Shown here one piece after another: positions 9,538 to 18,380 of a DNA stretch of 59,675 nucleotides. The notes below the pieces were generated by a model that was not told the origin of the DNA, did not search any database, and was given only the letters and a program-made list of their open reading frames with translations. Position 1 is the first letter of the stretch, and every line of letters starts with the position of its first letter. Position numbers and translations under genes: made by a program. The stretch covers positions 1 to 59,675 of the forward strand of contig JAFGHO010000022.1 of the NCBI GenBank assembly GCA_016930085.1, in the 5' to 3' direction. This stretch comes from Spirochaetales bacterium. Its GTDB lineage: Bacteria > Spirochaetota > Spirochaetia > SZUA-6 > JAFGRV01.

Positions 9538-10506
9538 TTATTTTTTAACAAGATATTTTCTTATATTCTTAAATTTTAGATAATGATATATTATCTGTTT
9601 AATAAAAAAGTACGGATTAAAAATATAAAGATCGAATACTTTTATATTATTACCCCGTAAACGGAGATATATTTCAATAATTTTTTTAAATCCCAGTTTA
9701 TACTTTACAGCGTTAAGCAAATAGCTTCTTCCGGTGAGATTTAAAATAGACAAATCCTTTTTACTCAATCTTCTTTGCAGATAATGACAATATCTGATGT
9801 GGACTCCAAGCCTTGCATCGAATGCCGCTTCATTTATTTTTGTCGACAAGCTGCCTTTATTTCTCGTCACGCAATAGATAATTTCTTCACTGGCTTTAAA
9901 CGATGACATGAAATAAGATACCTTTGTAGAAAACATTGCATCGTTTGCAACGGGTAACTCATCAAATGTAATATTGTTTCTTACAACCAGATTTCTCTTT
10001 ATCAGTTTTGACCATGGAACATAAAACTCATATCTGAGTCTTAATTCCGCTTCAAGATCCTTTCCCGCAAGGTAATCTGCAATCTTTTTTTTATAATGGA
10101 TATGCCTGTCGGCAAGAACTCCTGTTTCTGAAAAAATGCTTGTCGGTGTAAAAAATACGACATCAAAATCTGAATCAAGATATTCATGGACTATTGAATA
10201 AAAATTTTCAACAAAAAAATCATCTGAATCGGCGAACAACAGCCAGTCACCGGTCGCTTTTTTTAAACCGATATTTTTGCAAACTCCGTCACCTTTTTTT
10301 TCTGTTTCGTTTTTACAGAAACAGACATGGCTATAATGTCTGTTATCTATAATTTCTTTATATGCCTCCGCTTGTCGATCGCTTCTATCATCGACAACGA
10401 TAATTTCGATCTCGTCCTTAACCGGTATTGAATCCAATAGCGTCGTTAACGTTGAAACGGTATTGTAATGAGATATAACAATAGAAAGTTTTTTTGCTTT
10501 ATTCAA
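9538..10506 (-). CDS. Glycosyltransferase family 2 (GT-A)
   Basis: A 322-residue GT2 enzyme with the start SIVISHYNTVSTLTTLL, the nucleotide-binding IIVVDDRSD and the metal-binding DSDD in LLFADSDDFF. The C-terminal third is basic, as in many membrane-associated GT2 enzymes. It should catalyse an inverting sugar transfer during repeat-unit assembly. The start codon appears to be TTG at 10506 with only a weak ribosome-binding site. It is the first structural gene downstream of the LoaP-like regulator on the same strand. Confidence 0.87.
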   Translation of the reverse strand: MNKAKKLSIVISHYNTVSTLTTLLDSIPVKDEIEIIVVDDRSDRQAEAYKEIIDNRHYSHVCFCKNETEKKGDGVCKNIGLKKATGDWLLFADSDDFFVENFYSIVHEYLDSDFDVVFFTPTSIFSETGVLADRHIHYKKKIADYLAGKDLEAELRLRYEFYVPWSKLIKRNLVVRNNITFDELPVANDAMFSTKVSYFMSSFKASEEIIYCVTRNKGSLSTKINEAAFDARLGVHIRYCHYLQRRLSKKDLSILNLTGRSYLLNAVKYKLGFKKIIEIYLRLRGNNIKVFDLYIFNPYFFIKQIIYHYLKFKNIRKYLVKK

Positions 10507-10736
10507 TATAATCTCTCAAAAATATTAATTCAATAATAGTAAGAATACATACGATTATTTCTTTATACTAACATTCAATGAAATTAGTGGCAACATGCAG
10601 TTTCAACAATTCAATCCAACCGCACACCTCCCCCTTTCCCCAACATCCGAGTCGATTCGCCCGGCTTCCCTTAAACGATGTCGCCGAAACAGACTATCAC
10701 GGGATCACACCGGTATGTATCATACTCAATCAAACA

Positions 10737-10756
10737 GGGGGAACCCTTTTTCCCCC
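10737..10756 (-). promoter_or_regulatory. Stem-loop between loaP-like gene and GT2 gene
   Basis: GGGGGAA and TTCCCCC pair perfectly across a 6-nt loop (10737-10743 with 10750-10756). On the minus strand no T-run follows, so it is not an ordinary intrinsic terminator. It lies in the 290-bp leader between the NusG paralog and the first glycosyltransferase, where LoaP-type regulators are expected to load. No other feature was seen in the 10507-10796 gap. Confidence 0.4.
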
Positions 10757-10796
10757 GCCCTTTTATATCATATCGTCCGTCCGCTGTTCAAGCGCC

Positions 10797-11357
10797 TTAT
10801 ACCACGGCGATTTCGAGTGCGGACGCCGCCTCTCTCTCCTTTGCTTTCGACTCCGCCATCACCTCGAACCCGAAATCGACCTCGAACGACTCGTCATACA
10901 CATCGAGCCGCACCCTGGCGCGCTTTTTTCTCCTGTCGACCCGTATGATATTTCCCTCGAGCCCCTTTAACGGGCCGTCGAGGACGACAATCCGGCTGTC
11001 GACATCAAAGATCACCAGAGACTCCTTTATGAGGTCGCCGTATGAGAAAAAATGGAAGAAAATATCGCTGTCCCTGCCCTGAAGGGGCATGATGTCATAG
11101 TTCGAGTTGAGAAATCTGAAAAAACCCGGTTTTTTTCGAAGTCCCCAGTAAAGGCGCGGGGGTACGGCATTCGTCTTCAGAAACACATAGCCGGGAAAAA
11201 CGCTTGCCACCACTTCCCTCCGAAATCCCTTTCTGCGGATTTTCAGCTTTCTCCTCAAGTGGATCACCTCGGCATCATATTCATTCGCCAGAGACCTGCT
11301 TTGCCTGACAAAGCGCTGTTCCTGTCCTGTCTCGACCTGCATGACAAATAACGACAT
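10797..11357 (-). CDS. LoaP-like NusG paralog, processive antiterminator
   Basis: A 186-residue NusG-family protein from the ATG at 11357, preceded by GGGGTAAGAAG. The N-terminal NGN domain begins MSLFVMQVETGQEQRF and contains the characteristic FPGYVFL segment. The C-terminal KOW domain has LKGLEGNIIRVDRRKKRARV. This basic KOW sequence and a position directly before a polysaccharide locus match LoaP/UpxY-type specialised NusG paralogs, which suppress termination across long biosynthetic operons. It starts 5 bp after the cysQ stop, so the two are co-transcribed. The likely target is the minus-strand polysaccharide genes downstream. Confidence 0.85.
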   Translation of the reverse strand: MSLFVMQVETGQEQRFVRQSRSLANEYDAEVIHLRRKLKIRRKGFRREVVASVFPGYVFLKTNAVPPRLYWGLRKKPGFFRFLNSNYDIMPLQGRDSDIFFHFFSYGDLIKESLVIFDVDSRIVVLDGPLKGLEGNIIRVDRRKKRARVRLDVYDESFEVDFGFEVMAESKAKEREAASALEIAVV

Positions 11358-11361
11358 CTTC

Positions 11362-12204
11362 TTACCCCGCATTCTCATCATAGCCGTATCCCCGCACGAT
11401 AAACCGGGGATTTTCAAGGCATTTCTTGTTGTATCGCACGGGCCCGCCCGCCTCGAAAACCGTTACGGACGCCCCCGCTTCTTCGGCGATAATCTGGCCC
11501 GCCGCGGTATCCCACTCCATCGTCGTCCCCAGGCGCGGATACAGATCCGCCTTGCCTTCCGCCACGAGACAGAACTTCAGGGCGCTTCCCGCGCGGATGA
11601 ACCGGATACGGCGGCCTTTTTCCGCCAAAGAGGCGCAATATTCTTCCGTCTTTCCCCCGAAATTCGATCTGCTTACCGCTATCACCGTCGTATCTCCGTC
11701 GCGCCCGGCTTTCAGGGGGAGTTTTTCCGCCATTGAAATAATAAGACCGATTGGTTCCCCGCCTTTGAGTCTACGCCGGGCATTCGTGAGGCGCCAGGAC
11801 CCCAGACCCCTTGCGGCGAAATAGAGGACATCACGCACCGGAACATGGATCACGCCCGCCTGCGGCCTTTCGTTTTCTATCAGGGCGATATTGACCGTGA
11901 AATCTCCGTTTCTCCCGACAAACTCCTTTGTCCCGTCAAGGGGATCGACGAGCCAGAAGACCTCCCACCCCTTTCGATCGCTGTACGGTATATCCCTTCC
12001 CTCTTCACTCAAAACCGGGAGGGGGTATCCGTTTTTTAAAAGTTCCATGGTAATGCATTCGTGGCTTTTTCTGTCCGCGATCGTGACGGGTGAACGGTCT
12101 TCCTTGTAATCGACCTCAAAATCCGTCCCGTACACATCGAGGATGACCGTCCCGGCCGCGAGTGAGGCGGGGATTGCCCGTTCAATGTATATAACCAAAT
12201 TCAT
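11362..12204 (-). CDS. cysQ: 3'(2'),5'-bisphosphate nucleotidase CysQ
   Basis: Inositol-monophosphatase superfamily enzyme that hydrolyses 3'-phosphoadenosine 5'-phosphate to AMP, relieving inhibition of sulphotransfer. The metal-binding motifs are clear: EEGRD near residue 69, the WLVDPLDGTKEF signature near residue 85 and WDTAAGQIIAEEAG near residue 205. The start is ambiguous: in-frame ATGs at 12231, 12219 and 12204 all exist, and 12204 gives the family-like N-terminus. It lies between the winged-helix regulator and the LoaP-like gene with gaps of a few bases, hinting that the glycan may be sulphated or that PAP turnover is tied to it. Confidence 0.9.
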   Translation of the reverse strand: MNLVIYIERAIPASLAAGTVILDVYGTDFEVDYKEDRSPVTIADRKSHECITMELLKNGYPLPVLSEEGRDIPYSDRKGWEVFWLVDPLDGTKEFVGRNGDFTVNIALIENERPQAGVIHVPVRDVLYFAARGLGSWRLTNARRRLKGGEPIGLIISMAEKLPLKAGRDGDTTVIAVSRSNFGGKTEEYCASLAEKGRRIRFIRAGSALKFCLVAEGKADLYPRLGTTMEWDTAAGQIIAEEAGASVTVFEAGGPVRYNKKCLENPRFIVRGYGYDENAG

Positions 12205-12235
12205 ATCGGTCCCGATCATCGCACCCCCCATCGCC

Positions 12236-12766
12236 CTATACCGAAACCCGGAGCAGAATACTGCTCAAGTAGCCCGTATTCTTTTCCGCGTCCGCATTCT
12301 CTTCCGGGCGGGTGTTTTCCGAAAAAAGATAAAAAAGGTTTCCGTCCGCCGTTCGTTCCGGCGAAAGGTAAAAACCGATTCCCTCGTTGTGGCAGCAATG
12401 TTTGACGATAAAATCGAGATCGCTTTTCCCCACAAGGCAGATACCGCGGAAGCCCTTCTCCCTTACCCCGCGGATAAAACCGGCAATCGATTCCTTGTAG
12501 TAGACGACATTTTTGACCGTCCGCCTCAGGTACTGGTAGCCTTTTTGTGTCAGGATCTTCATTCCCGCCGGTGAAACGGCATAATGGATCGTACGGTTAT
12601 TGAGTTTTTTCATGGAAAGCCACCCCTTTTTCACCAGGCGCTTGACGATCGCGTTGATCATCCCGAGCGACAGTCCGACTATCTCGGCAAGGTCGCGCTG
12701 TCTGACATGTTGTATCAGGGAGATGCTTTTCAATACCTCGATATCTTTTTCAATAGATCCCATCAC
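12236..12766 (-). CDS. Winged-helix (MarR-like, EPS-associated) regulator
   Basis: A 176-residue protein whose first 80 residues form a winged helix (LKSISLIQHVRQRDLAEIVGLS...INAIVKRLVKKGWL). The rest is a partner domain I cannot name. It resembles MarR-family regulators found with exopolysaccharide loci, in agreement with its place ahead of cysQ and the LoaP-like gene. The gene has a plausible promoter at 12798-12826 and a 19-bp palindrome over the predicted transcription start, so autoregulation is likely. Confidence 0.75.
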   Translation of the reverse strand: MMGSIEKDIEVLKSISLIQHVRQRDLAEIVGLSLGMINAIVKRLVKKGWLSMKKLNNRTIHYAVSPAGMKILTQKGYQYLRRTVKNVVYYKESIAGFIRGVREKGFRGICLVGKSDLDFIVKHCCHNEGIGFYLSPERTADGNLFYLFSENTRPEENADAEKNTGYLSSILLRVSV

Positions 12767-12780
12767 AGCCGCACTTTTTA

Positions 12781-12799
12781 TTGTTCATTTTATGAACAA
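12781..12799. promoter_or_regulatory. Palindromic operator candidate before the winged-helix regulator
   Basis: TTGTTCAT-TTT-ATGAACAA is a perfect 8-bp inverted repeat with a 3-bp spacer. It lies 14 bp upstream of the regulator start and overlaps the predicted transcription start of the promoter at 12798-12826. Size and symmetry suit a dimeric winged-helix protein. Confidence 0.6.
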
Positions 12800-12826
12800 C
12801 ATATCACTCCGTGCGTGAAAAATCAA
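12798..12826 (-). promoter_or_regulatory. Sigma-70-type promoter for regulator-cysQ-loaP operon
   Basis: On the minus strand TTGATT and TATGTT are separated by 17 bp. The -10 abuts the palindromic operator, so a bound regulator would block initiation. Confidence 0.5.
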
Positions 12827-12962
12827 GGTAAAACCGGTTTTTTTTTACCGCATGACGCCCCATCTCCCACGACCCGCTTTACCCGGTACAGCCGATTGTT
12901 CAATCTCCATAAAAACCGCAATCCCGTTCCTACACGGACATATTGTTTATCACTCCGATATC

Positions 12963-12992
12963 TGGACAAAGTTTACTAAATCATGCTATACA
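12963..12992 (+). promoter_or_regulatory. Candidate promoter for parAB
   Basis: TGGACA and TATACA separated by 18 bp, ending about 60 bp before the parA start. Fair match to sigma-70 consensus. Confidence 0.4.
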
Positions 12993-13052
12993 TGAATATC
13001 GTACAGCGTCACTGACGATATATGAATTGTATCCGTTACAAGTCGACAGCCT

Positions 13053-13808
13053 ATGAAAAAGATTATTGTTTTTGCCAATCAGAAAGGCGGTGTCGGGAAA
13101 ACCACGTCTGCCGTGAATCTTGGCGCCTACATCGCAGAACAAGGAAAGCGTGTGCTGCTTATCGATTTCGATCCGCAGGGCAATCTTTCGAGCAGTGTAG
13201 GGGTGGACGAGGAACAGGCGGGCATTTACGAGCTTATCACGAAAAAAATGGTCGCCCAGCAGGTCATTCTCAAAACCGCGATCCCGAATCTTTCCGTGAT
13301 TCCATCCAATATCAACCTGACGGGTGCGACCGTCGAGCTTGTCGAGGAACAGAAACGGGAGTATTTCCTCAAGCGCGCGATCGACCATATCCCCGATGTC
13401 TATGACTATATCCTCATCGACTGTCCGCCTTCCCTGGGAATCCTGACCCTGAACGGACTGGTTGCCGCTGATTATGTCCTTATCCCCCTCCAGTGCGAGT
13501 ATTTCGCGCTCGAAGGATTGAGCCAGCTTCTAAAGACAATAAAAAAAGTACAGCAGGACCTCAATCCCCGGCTTAACATCGGCGGAATCCTCTTTACCAT
13601 GTATGATAAAAGGACAAACCTGGCAAACGAGGTCGTCAAGGAAGTCACCTCCTACTTCAAGAACAAGGTTTTCAGGACGATCATTCCCCGAAACGTGAGA
13701 ATCAGTGAAGCGCCGTCGCACGCACAACCGATCAGCCTCTACGACCGGCAATGCATCGGCGCCGTCAGCTACGAAAAACTCGCACACGAGGTATTGGAAC
13801 ATGTCTAA
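13053..13808 (+). CDS. parA: Chromosome-partitioning ATPase ParA/Soj
   Basis: A 251-residue ParA ATPase with the deviant Walker A ANQKGGVGKTTS near residue 9, Walker A' LLIDFDPQGN and Walker B LIDCPPSLG. There is no N-terminal HTH, so it is the Soj-type chromosomal form. It binds nucleoid DNA as an ATP dimer and is stimulated by ParB to move the origin region. Its last 8 bp overlap parB. No complete parS site was found in the window. Confidence 0.95.
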   Translation: MKKIIVFANQKGGVGKTTSAVNLGAYIAEQGKRVLLIDFDPQGNLSSSVGVDEEQAGIYELITKKMVAQQVILKTAIPNLSVIPSNINLTGATVELVEEQKREYFLKRAIDHIPDVYDYILIDCPPSLGILTLNGLVAADYVLIPLQCEYFALEGLSQLLKTIKKVQQDLNPRLNIGGILFTMYDKRTNLANEVVKEVTSYFKNKVFRTIIPRNVRISEAPSHAQPISLYDRQCIGAVSYEKLAHEVLEHV

Positions 13809-14667
13809 GAAAGCACTCGGAAAGGGAATCGGGGCCCTCTTCAGGGACATCGACGAGCAGATCAACACCCGGTCCATCATCGAAGTTCCCCTCGATGCGA
13901 TAAAACCGAATCCGTATCAGCCCAGAAAGAGCTTTTCCGACGAGGGTCTTTCCGAGCTTGCCGATTCGATCAGGGAGAAGGGAGTGATCCAGCCGATTAT
14001 CGCTGAAAAACAGCAGGATGAAAGCTATATCCTCATTTCGGGAGAGCGTCGGGTACGGGCCTCCCGGATTGCCGGCCTCGCGACCATACCGGCGATCCTG
14101 GGCACCTTTTCCGTTATGGAAAAACTGGAAAACGCCCTCATCGAAAACATCCAGCGTGAAAACCTGAGTTCCCTCGAAGAAGCGGAAGGCTACCGCCGGC
14201 TGATCGATACCTTCAATCTCAACCAGGAAGAGATCGCGAAAAAGGTGGGGAAAAAACGATCCACGATAGCGAACACCCTCAGACTCCTCAAGCTTCCCGC
14301 GGCGATGAAGGCAGCACTCGATGAGGGCGCCTTTACCCCCGGTCACGCGAGGGCGGTCCTTTCACTCGTCAACCCCTCGGACCAGAAGCTGCTTTTTCAG
14401 GAGATCGTGACCAATGGGATTTCGGTCAGGGCCGCGGAACAGTACGCCGCGGATATCGCGGCCGGGAACAAGTCTATGACGAAAAAGCCGTCGAAACAGA
14501 AAAAGAACAAAAAAAAGCCCGCGGAAATAAAAGAAATCGAAGACAGACTCATCGAGGCTTTCGGTACAAAGGTCGAATTGAAAGGCTCTTCTCAAAAGGG
14601 AAAAATCGAGATCTCCTATTATTCCATGGAAGATCTCGAACGCATTATTGAGATCGTCTCTTCCTGA
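13801..14667 (+). CDS. parB: Chromosome-partitioning protein ParB/Spo0J (CTPase)
   Basis: A 288-residue ParB from the ATG at 13801, which overlaps the end of parA. The typical N-terminal basic motif KKALGKGIGALF is followed by the ParB/Srx domain with PNPYQPRK, GERRVRAS (CTP-binding box II) and ENIQRENLSSLEEAEGY. An HTH follows (QEEIAKKVGKKRSTIANTLRLL). A lysine-rich linker near residues 222-240 leads to the dimerisation tail. It would load at parS and slide as a clamp to form the partition complex. Confidence 0.95.
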   Translation: MSKKALGKGIGALFRDIDEQINTRSIIEVPLDAIKPNPYQPRKSFSDEGLSELADSIREKGVIQPIIAEKQQDESYILISGERRVRASRIAGLATIPAILGTFSVMEKLENALIENIQRENLSSLEEAEGYRRLIDTFNLNQEEIAKKVGKKRSTIANTLRLLKLPAAMKAALDEGAFTPGHARAVLSLVNPSDQKLLFQEIVTNGISVRAAEQYAADIAAGNKSMTKKPSKQKKNKKKPAEIKEIEDRLIEAFGTKVELKGSSQKGKIEISYYSMEDLERIIEIVSS

Positions 14668-14755
14668 AACACCCTCTGATTATTCGGCAAGGACGTCGAT
14701 TCCATCGATATCAGCCATATAAAAAAAATTGTTGATGGCTAAAAAATAATTTATT

Positions 14756-14784
14756 TTGAAACACCCCTCTGTTTTTTGTATATT
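14756..14784 (+). promoter_or_regulatory. Promoter for the GH10 lipoprotein gene
   Basis: TTGAAA and TATATT with an exact 17-bp spacer, 37 bp before the ATG. The ribosome-binding site AGAGGGAGGT follows. One of the best promoter matches in the window. Confidence 0.65.
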
Positions 14785-14821
14785 AAAGGAAGGATGACAC
14801 ACATCCCAAAGAGGGAGGTAT

Positions 14822-16462
14822 ATGAAGAAAAGAGTTCGCTGCCGCCTTATTATGACGATTGCCGCATTTACAATGTTTGTCTCCTGTCCTGCAGGGGATC
14901 CGGGTACCCCGGATGACCTCTCGAAAGCATCGACGCTGTTTACCTTCGAAACCGATACCGCTATCGGTGAATGGCTTTCGGAGAATGCCGTGTACAACCA
15001 CGGTGAAAACGGCGCAACGGGCGGTACGCTTTCAGTTTCGACCGAACGGGCCCGTCATGGAAACAGGTCGCTCGAAGTGGCAGGAATGCTGGGCGACGAA
15101 ACATATGAATACACATCGCACCAGGCTATATTCAACCTGGATGAAACGACCGGGACGTCCCCGCTGGATGCAAGCCGTACGATGATAAGTGTTTCCGTGT
15201 ATGTCCCGTCTGCACCGGAAGGGGGCGGAGACTATATCCAGGTGGTCCTCTATAACGGTTCGGACGCGAATATACAAAGCAGGGGATTTTCCTGCCCGGA
15301 AGGGTCCTGGAACGATATCGTCTTCGATATCGGATTATATGCCGATGGAACGGAATCCTGGGGATATGACGGTACCGGAGGGAATCCGGAAAGCGTGTAC
15401 GGCGCGGTCACCCGGATCGGCGTCAAGGTGGGGTTCACAACAGGCCCGGACAGGACGTATCGCTATTTTATCGACGATCTGTATTGGGCGGAGGATTCCC
15501 TCCGGTCGCTGTGCCATGGAGCCGGGCTTTATATCGGGGCGGCGGTCAATCCTTTGCTGTTCGATGAAACGGGCTATACCAACAGCCTGAGACTGGGCTT
15601 CAATGCCATGGTCGCGGAAAATGTCATGAAAATGACCACACTCCAGCCCCTGGAAGGAACATTCAATTTTGTCCCGGCAGACGCCGTTATCGATTATGCC
15701 GTGAAAAATGCCATGGAAGTAAGGGGGCATACCCTCCTCTGGCATAATCAGGTGCCCTCATGGGTATCGGTGAAAAGTTATTCACAACTGGAAGATGTTC
15801 TCCAGCATCATATCGATACGGTCACCGCCCGCTACAGGGGAAAGATCGGATGGTGGGACGTGGCGAACGAGGTGATCAGGGACGACGGAAGCGGGCTGAG
15901 AAACAACGATGACGGAAGCTCCATATGGGCGGACTCGCCCGCAGACGATTCACTGATAAAACAGGCTTTTCTCCTGGCGCACGCATCCGACCCCGACGCC
16001 CTCCTTTATATTAATGATTACAATAACGAAGCCAAAGGCAGCACGAAAGCGGATGCGCTGTACGATCTCATCGAAGCATGGGTTAATATCGACAGTATAC
16101 CGATTCACGGGGTGGGTTTCCAGCTTCACCTTATGGAGAAATACACCCCCGATTATACGGCGATTCGCAGCAATATCGACCGCTATATCGCGCTCGGTCT
16201 CGAGGTCCAGTTCACGGAGATCGACGTCCGTATTGAGGAACCGGTCACCCCGGCTAAACTCGATCATCAGGCGGAGATATACGCGTCCGTGATGCGGATC
16301 GCCCTCGACTATCCCGAAGTGACCGCGTTTATGACCTGGGGGGTGACGGACAAATACTCCTGGATCCCCTCGTTTTTCGAAGGTTACGATGAGGGGCTCC
16401 TTTTCGACCGGTCGTACGGCCCGAAGCCCGCCTATGAAGCCCTGATAGAGATTTTACGGTGA
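14822..16462 (+). CDS. Lipoprotein endo-1,4-beta-xylanase, GH10
   Basis: A 546-residue surface or periplasmic xylanase that cuts the xylan backbone with retention of configuration. The signal peptide ends in the relaxed lipobox FVSC near residue 21, so the enzyme should be lipid-anchored. Residues about 40-220 look like a carbohydrate-binding jelly-roll module. The GH10 barrel follows, with HTLLWHNQVPSW, the acid/base in WWDVANEV (Glu350) and the nucleophile in FTEIDV (Glu466). It is preceded by a strong promoter and a good ribosome-binding site and is probably monocistronic. A second GH10 gene starts at the right edge. Confidence 0.93.
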   Translation: MKKRVRCRLIMTIAAFTMFVSCPAGDPGTPDDLSKASTLFTFETDTAIGEWLSENAVYNHGENGATGGTLSVSTERARHGNRSLEVAGMLGDETYEYTSHQAIFNLDETTGTSPLDASRTMISVSVYVPSAPEGGGDYIQVVLYNGSDANIQSRGFSCPEGSWNDIVFDIGLYADGTESWGYDGTGGNPESVYGAVTRIGVKVGFTTGPDRTYRYFIDDLYWAEDSLRSLCHGAGLYIGAAVNPLLFDETGYTNSLRLGFNAMVAENVMKMTTLQPLEGTFNFVPADAVIDYAVKNAMEVRGHTLLWHNQVPSWVSVKSYSQLEDVLQHHIDTVTARYRGKIGWWDVANEVIRDDGSGLRNNDDGSSIWADSPADDSLIKQAFLLAHASDPDALLYINDYNNEAKGSTKADALYDLIEAWVNIDSIPIHGVGFQLHLMEKYTPDYTAIRSNIDRYIALGLEVQFTEIDVRIEEPVTPAKLDHQAEIYASVMRIALDYPEVTAFMTWGVTDKYSWIPSFFEGYDEGLLFDRSYGPKPAYEALIEILR

Positions 16463-16644
16463 GTTTGAGGATACGCGGGTAACTGCAGGATGCTAAGTTA
16501 AAAAACTTCTTCCAGATCAATCGTCAGTTTGGGGAAAAGGAATAAAAAGCAACAGTCAAGTGATCTCTTTTTGTGGAAAACAATATGATCTTTTTATTAT
16601 ACTTACATGGCAGTTGTAATTTAACGAAAACAAGGAGGTCCAAG

Positions 16645-18294
16645 GTGAAAATGAGGACAGGGATAACGGGCACAATCCGTGCAATGATACTCGTCATATC
16701 CTTCTTTTTTGTATCCGCAGGCCTTTTCGGCGCGGATATTTATGTCCGTGCAGGAGCGTCCGGAAAGGGTAGCATGGAGGAGCCCTACGGCGAGTTATGG
16801 AAAGCGATGGAGCGGGCAATCCGGGGGGATGTCATCCACGTTGCCGAAGGCGTTTACACGGGAAAGGGGGGGTCAGGCGCGTTTATCGCCAAGGTTCCTT
16901 CGTTGACGCTTGCAGGGGGATATTCGCCTGATTTTTCATCCAGGAATCCCTTTTCTTCCATGACAATTCTCAAACGGGCGGAGGATTACAAGGGAGACAA
17001 CACCGGGCTTCCGAACGGTATCGTTTCGGGACAGGGCGATCATTCCAACCTGACTGTCGACGGATTTGTCATCGAGGGAAGAACCAGAAACAAATACAGG
17101 AACACGGGGGACATCAGTGAATCAGGTTCATTTTCCGGCCCTCTTTTTGAAACAGGGAGTCCGAATGTCAGGATTCGGAACTGCATCATCCTCAATCCCT
17201 TCGGGGTCGGCGTATACTGCAAATGGCAGGGAGAAGAAAACGAGGTCGTGAACACTTTTGTCCTCAACAGCTTTTATACCGGCATCAGCACGAGATCCGC
17301 ACAGGAGAACGCCGTTATCCTGATCAAGAATTGTACCATCGGATTTACATGGAATCAAACCAATAAAGGCGGCGGAACATCGGTTTTTATCGGAAGCCAG
17401 GGCCGGACTGTCCTGGAAAACAATATATTCATGTTCAACCAGCTTTACGGCGTTCACAACGGGTTCGGAAACGAGGACACGGTCATGAAAGACAATGTCT
17501 TTTTCCAGTGCCAGGGCGGTTATTACCACTTTATGGACGATGACGGGAAAAACCTTTTGGCGTGGAAAGAGGAAGACCTAAAAGATCTGAACGACGAACC
17601 CGAGTTCTATATGCTCTGGGAAGCGGGGGGCAACACGGCCAAAGCGCCGGGATTGAAGCCGGATTCCGACTATTTCGAAAAGTTCACGAATTTCGCGGCG
17701 GCGGAACCGGGAAAACTCGAGATGGATGAAATGAACAAATGGCGCCAAAGCCTCGGTCTTCCGCTTCAGGCGGGTCCGGGAAAGGGGAAGTCGAACTACG
17801 GCCACGCCTACCCCCTCGCCGCGGTGGCGCCGAACCTTGCCGCACCGGGGAGTCGCGCCGGTGTCAATATGGGGGCCGATTTCGCTACCTATGCTTCCGA
17901 AGCGGCCGAGGGGAAAAGCCATGATTATAAAACAAAAGAGTTCGCCGATTTTAAACGGGGGACTGAGGGAGTGAAAGATATGAAAGGGGAACCCGTTTCT
18001 TTCAGAGCCGGTCTGGGACCGGACAAGCAGCGCTGGTTCGAGACAATCGCGGCCAGATCGGATTACCGCTGCGTCATGCTTCTCAAACCGGGAGAAGAGG
18101 ACGAGTATACGAGGGATTTCATGCTGGGTTACATTCTGAAAGGATCGGAGGCGGAGAAGGCCTGGAACAAATACTACAAGAAACTGAAAAAATACAATGC
18201 CGAGGGCATCGTTATCAAGGGGGTAGCCCATTACCTCGACGATTCATATATGTATCCCGTTGCCATTGTGGTGAATGAAATTAGTGCCGAATGA
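16645..18294 (+). CDS. Secreted right-handed beta-helix protein
   Basis: The GTG at 16645 is chosen because AAGGAGGT lies 5 bp upstream and it gives a clean signal peptide ending SAGLFGA. After it comes ADIYVRAGASGKGSMEEPYGELWKAM, a DUF1565-like entry into a parallel beta-helix: repeated turns such as NLTVDGFVIEG, NVRIRNCIILNPFGVG and RTVLENNIFMFNQ run to about residue 320. The last 200 residues form an unrecognised second domain. Role is unknown; polysaccharide binding or cleavage fits the neighbouring xylanase. There is a 182-bp gap to the xylanase gene, with no clear terminator. Confidence 0.7.
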   Translation: MKMRTGITGTIRAMILVISFFFVSAGLFGADIYVRAGASGKGSMEEPYGELWKAMERAIRGDVIHVAEGVYTGKGGSGAFIAKVPSLTLAGGYSPDFSSRNPFSSMTILKRAEDYKGDNTGLPNGIVSGQGDHSNLTVDGFVIEGRTRNKYRNTGDISESGSFSGPLFETGSPNVRIRNCIILNPFGVGVYCKWQGEENEVVNTFVLNSFYTGISTRSAQENAVILIKNCTIGFTWNQTNKGGGTSVFIGSQGRTVLENNIFMFNQLYGVHNGFGNEDTVMKDNVFFQCQGGYYHFMDDDGKNLLAWKEEDLKDLNDEPEFYMLWEAGGNTAKAPGLKPDSDYFEKFTNFAAAEPGKLEMDEMNKWRQSLGLPLQAGPGKGKSNYGHAYPLAAVAPNLAAPGSRAGVNMGADFATYASEAAEGKSHDYKTKEFADFKRGTEGVKDMKGEPVSFRAGLGPDKQRWFETIAARSDYRCVMLLKPGEEDEYTRDFMLGYILKGSEAEKAWNKYYKKLKKYNAEGIVIKGVAHYLDDSYMYPVAIVVNEISAE

Positions 18295-18380
18295 CCGTTT
18301 CATGGGGGACGGAGGTTGCTTAAAGCCATCGCCGCGGGTATAATATGATCCGAATCAGCCAATAAGAAGGGGAGAGGGCC

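Noticed and set aside
17578-18231. 217-codon minus-strand frame opposite the beta-helix protein
   Set aside because: Antisense shadow with no motif, and it overlaps entirely with a better-supported gene.
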